Source: Anaerobacillus sp. (lineage in GTDB: Bacteria; Bacillota; Bacilli; Bacillales_H; Anaerobacillaceae). From it: a DNA stretch of 8,099 nucleotides. The position numbers and the translations under genes were made by a program. The stretch lies in the NCBI GenBank assembly GCA_007120055.1, contig SKOL01000614.1, positions 1-8,099 on the forward strand, written 5' to 3'. The notes under the pieces are model-generated. The model was not told where the DNA came from and ran no database searches. It worked only from the letters and a program-made list of their open reading frames with translations. Below, in pieces: positions 6,225 to 8,099 of the stretch; position 1 is the stretch's first letter; every line of letters starts with the position of its first letter.

Positions 6225-6809
6225 CTAAATTTTTTTTACGTATTGTTTTATAATCTCAGGGGGTTCGGGTGTTCTTTCTTGTCGTTCGGTAAATTGTTGG
6301 TAGTGATATGGCGCGGGCTGCTGGAAATACGCTAAAATTCTCGCTGTGTGAACGTGGGGGTTTTTCTCGTTGAAAATAAAGGCGCGATAACTCGTCCAGC
6401 GGTATTCTTCCGCTTTTTTTACCATATGAGCACGGACAGGGTTGAGGTGAATATACTTGCTGACATCGAGTTCATATTCGACGGAATCGATGAGCTCCGC
6501 ACCGTAGCGACCTTGGAACACATGACCTGTGAAATCGTGCTTTTTGTTAAAGTATTTGGCATAGTTAGTGTTGAGATGTTTCATGATGATTGAGATCGGA
6601 TCGTTGATCGTTTGTATCAGGAGGTGGACGTGGTTGGTCATGAGACAGTAGGAATGTATGTGGAACGGATAGCGTTCTCTCGTTTCTTCGAGCAGATGTA
6701 AATACTTTAAGTAATCGTCTTCATCGTAAAAGATCGTCATTTTTCGGACGCCGCGATTCGTAATATGATACATCGCGTTCGGAAACCACGTTCGCATCTT
6801 TCTTGGCAT
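6225..6809 (-). CDS. REP-associated tyrosine transposase (RAYT, Y1_Tnp/IS200-like)
   Basis: This 194-residue protein belongs to the Y1 HUH single-strand transposase superfamily. These enzymes cut and rejoin DNA hairpins through a phosphotyrosine link. The HUH motif is His60-Val-His62 in CLMTNHVHLLIQ. The probable catalytic tyrosine is Tyr119 in SKYIHLNPVRA, a hallmark of RAYTs. Other family segments are PNAMYHITNRG (10-20), HVFQGRY (96-102) and EEYRWTSYRAF (134-144). The ATG at 6809 is preceded by GGAG at 8-nt spacing. Reading with the gene, copy D of the 54-bp repeat lies about 35 bp upstream of the start. RAYTs are domesticated, single-copy enzymes thought to spread REP hairpins, so this gene is the natural candidate for mobilising the repeats in this window. 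That link is inferred from proximity. Confidence 0.93.
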   Translation of the reverse strand: MPRKMRTWFPNAMYHITNRGVRKMTIFYDEDDYLKYLHLLEETRERYPFHIHSYCLMTNHVHLLIQTINDPISIIMKHLNTNYAKYFNKKHDFTGHVFQGRYGAELIDSVEYELDVSKYIHLNPVRAHMVKKAEEYRWTSYRAFIFNEKNPHVHTARILAYFQQPAPYHYQQFTERQERTPEPPEIIKQYVKKI

Positions 6810-6842
6810 TGGTCATTCTCCTTTCTGGTGTCTTTCTTTTTT

Positions 6843-6896
6843 GGTGTCTGACACCACTCGTGGACAAATCGGATTTTTGTCCGTCTGTGGTGGACA
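6843..6896 (+). repeat. 54-bp REP-like repeat (copy D), upstream of the RAYT gene
   Basis: Palindrome GGTGTCTGACACC (6843-6855), ACT, arm CGTGGACA (6859-6866), an 11-nt loop, a partly decayed arm TGTCCG (6878-6883), and terminal GGACA (6892-6896). Its orientation relative to the downstream gene is opposite to that of the copies at 3' ends. An extra half-palindrome GGTGTC (6827-6832) lies between the unit and the RAYT ribosome binding site. Confidence 0.85.
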
Positions 6897-6897
6897 T

Positions 6898-7213
6898 ACT
6901 AAAGTTTTGTAAGATATTTACAGTTACTATCATACAATGATGTTTTGAGCTTTTATGGGGGACACCTAAAATTCGATTAGAATGTGTGAGTTTTGCTGTG
7001 TAATGTGGCTGGTTTTCGGTAGTGAGTCGATGAAGTGGTGGATATTGGCCTTTCATTTGCTACTAGATGAGATTAATATGTTCAGGGAAAGAGTTTCGGG
7101 CGTTACGGGTTGTGCTGATGCGGTCGGGGAAGGTACGTAGTTGTGATCAATTAATAAATTATCATATTTTATGAAAAATGTGAATATTAAATTTTATTTT
7201 TCGATAAAAAAAT
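6898..7213. other. intergenic stretch without a recognisable gene
   Basis: About 315 bp lie between repeat copy D and the terminator of the epuA operon. A minus-strand frame at 6721-7056 crosses into the RAYT gene, has no convincing composition and is judged a shadow. The stretch may contain the RAYT promoter, but I cannot point to a clear pair of hexamers. Confidence 0.4.
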
Positions 7214-7252
7214 AGGTGCTTCATTTTCTGTTAATTAGCAGAAACGGCACCT
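7214..7252 (-). terminator. intrinsic terminator of the flhP-epuA operon
   Basis: The outer stem AGGTGC/GCACCT (7214-7219/7247-7252) and inner stem TTTCTG/CAGAAA (7225-7230/7239-7244) form a hairpin with a small internal loop. On the minus strand it runs directly into ATTTTTTTAT (seven T at 7212-7206). It lies about 90 bp past the epuA stop, with repeat copy E in between. Confidence 0.85.
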
Positions 7253-7273
7253 TGCGATTCCATTCATTGGTAA

Positions 7274-7327
7274 TGTCCGTGTCAGGTGGACAAAATAGCG
7301 AAATGTCCACGGGCGGTGTCAGACACC
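7274..7327 (-). repeat. 54-bp REP-like repeat (copy E), downstream of epuA
   Basis: On the minus strand it has palindrome GGTGTCTGACACC (7315-7327), a 7-bp stem GTGGACA/TGTCCAC (7286-7292/7304-7310) with an 11-nt loop, and terminal GGACA (7274-7278). It begins 13 bp after the epuA stop and has the same orientation relative to transcription as copies B and C. Confidence 0.87.
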
Positions 7328-7340
7328 GCAGCGACAACAG

Positions 7341-7604
7341 TTAGTCAGTATCTTTAAGGATGATGTCTTGGATGTGTTGCCATGGAGCTTTTGTTATGGC
7401 GTCACGTGGGTCCCCATCGCCAACAACACCGTAGCCAAACATCGCGCCAGCCATGAGGCTGCCTGCAAAAAGTAAGATGACTAAGATGACACGCAACCAA
7501 ATAGGAATAAGGCGAATCGGCTTACGACGTTTGTGTTTCTTTTTCTCCTCTTTCTGTTTACGGATTTCTTGTCTATTTTGCTTTTTTTCAACATCTTTGC
7601 TCAT
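7341..7604 (-). CDS. epuA: EpuA family small membrane protein (annotated as RNA polymerase subunit beta-like)
   Basis: This 87-residue protein has a lysine/arginine-rich N-terminus (1-31), one membrane segment (about 33-58, IPIWLRVILVILLFAGSLMA) and a conserved outer tail. The tail motif GYGVVGDGDPRDAI (57-70) followed by PWQHIQDII (74-82) is the signature of the EpuA family (PF11772). Databases label this family DNA-directed RNA polymerase subunit beta, but no polymerase domain is present and the real function is unclear. The positive N-terminus suggests N-in topology. AAGGTG lies 8 nt before the ATG. It follows flhP by about 150 bp with no terminator between, so it probably shares the flagellar operon's transcript. 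Confidence 0.88.
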   Translation of the reverse strand: MSKDVEKKQNRQEIRKQKEEKKKHKRRKPIRLIPIWLRVILVILLFAGSLMAGAMFGYGVVGDGDPRDAITKAPWQHIQDIILKDTD

Positions 7605-7690
7605 AATGGATACACCTTTTTTAATAATTAATTCTCGATTAAGGGGGGGCGAAGCTTGGAAAGATTGAAGTCATCATTTCCTTTTCATGA

Positions 7691-7702
7691 CCGTGGCCAC
7701 GG
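7691..7702. repeat. GC-rich 12-bp perfect palindrome
   Basis: CCGTGGCCACGG is fully self-complementary and stands out in an AT-rich spacer between flhP and epuA. There is no T-run next to it. It may be a binding site or a chance palindrome. Confidence 0.3.
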
Positions 7703-7754
7703 CCTATACTTGAAGTTTGTCCACTCCGGTACGCCTCTATTGATCGATTTTTAA

Positions 7755-8099
7755 TTATCCTCTAATATTATTTACTAAGCCCATCATTTGGTCAGCCATG
7801 GAAATTGACCGTGTGTTAAATTGATAAGAGCGCTGGGCTAGTATTAATTCGCTCATTTCTCTACCTAAGTCAACGTTCGAGCCTTCTAACGACCCTTGCA
7901 TAATACCTCTTACATTCTCTGGAACAAACCCTAATACATCGTCAAAGCCGAGCTCTAACTCTTCTAAGTTAGGAAATGTGAAAAAGTTATCTCCGATGTT
8001 TTGAAGAAGCTGTGGTTTCGTTACTTGAACGAGCTGGAGTTGGCCAACGGTAATTTCGTTATCAATCTCCCCTCTCAGGTTTACATTAATAACCCCGGA
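7755..8099 (-). CDS. flhP: flagellar hook-basal body protein FlhP, C-terminal part (5' end beyond window)
   Basis: The frame is open from the right edge for 114 codons and ends with TAA at 7755-7757. The last 45 residues carry the C-terminal flagellar rod/hook domain: GSLEGSNVDLGREMSELI, then QRSYQFNTRSISMADQMMGLVNNIRG. This helical region packs in the axial core of the rod and hook. The upstream part (GEIDNEITVGQLQLVQVTKPQLLQNIGDN and on) matches the middle of FlgF/FlgG-like rod proteins. FlhP is preferred over its paralogue FlhO because in B. subtilis the order is mbl-flhO-flhP-fabZ and this copy is nearest fabZ. More than half of the protein lies outside the window. FlhO remains possible without the upstream genes. 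Confidence 0.88.
   Translation of the reverse strand, partial: SGVINVNLRGEIDNEITVGQLQLVQVTKPQLLQNIGDNFFTFPNLEELELGFDDVLGFVPENVRGIMQGSLEGSNVDLGREMSELILAQRSYQFNTRSISMADQMMGLVNNIRG

Noticed and set aside
6721..7056. 111-codon minus-strand frame overlapping the RAYT start
   Set aside because: It overlaps the RAYT gene in another frame, crosses repeat copy D and has no recognisable domain or ribosome binding site.
1039..7327. Repeats as a CRISPR array
   Set aside because: The copies are dispersed over more than 6 kb, in both orientations, with genes between them. No cas genes are present.

Overview
The window is low-to-moderate GC Firmicute DNA, most likely from a Bacillaceae species. Three things point there: strong AAGGAGG-type ribosome binding sites with one TTG start, Bacillus-like gene content, and the order flhP - epuA - ... 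- fabZ. In B. subtilis flhP lies next to fabZ (ywpB). Every gene I can call with confidence is on the minus strand, so transcription runs from right to left.

Reading with transcription, the right edge holds the C-terminal part of the flagellar rod/hook protein FlhP (7755-8099). Next comes EpuA, a small membrane protein (7341-7604), closed by a good intrinsic terminator (7214-7252). A run of about 6 kb then separates this operon from fabZ (534-968). It carries a REP-associated tyrosine transposase (RAYT, 6225-6809), a ComM/YifB-type AAA+ ATPase (4436-5953), a DprA homologue (3178-4302), an Rpn/PD-(D/E)XK nuclease (1924-2937) and a 60-residue coiled-coil protein (1269-1451). fabZ has its own extended -10 promoter and a hairpin terminator. 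The first 120 bases may hold the tail of a plus-strand hydrophobic protein.

The most interesting content is a dispersed repeat that the genes do not explain. Four copies are single units of exactly 54 bp. The fifth is a 90-bp inverted pair, which is a REPIN-like arrangement. Each unit has the order: 13-bp palindrome GGTGTCWGACACC, 3 nt, arm CGTGGACA, 11-nt loop, arm TGTCCACG, 3 nt, and a second CGTGGACA-like arm. The middle arm can pair with either neighbour. One copy lies just upstream of the RAYT gene, as expected if that enzyme mobilises the repeat. Two copies overlap 3' ends of genes: one supplies the stop codon of the nuclease gene and another encodes the last nine residues of DprA. A third starts 13 bp after the epuA stop. 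The three 3'-end copies share one orientation relative to transcription.

ComM and DprA together suggest a natural-transformation pair: DprA loads RecA on incoming single strands and ComM drives branch migration. The pair is not beside topA here and the DprA sequence is divergent, so a second or transferred copy is possible. fabZ may be controlled through its leader, where the start codon lies in an 11-bp inverted repeat and the ribosome binding site overlaps a sequence resembling a FapR operator. Stretches over 300 bp without a gene (122-533, 1452-1774 and 6898-7213) hold only hairpins or nothing recognisable.
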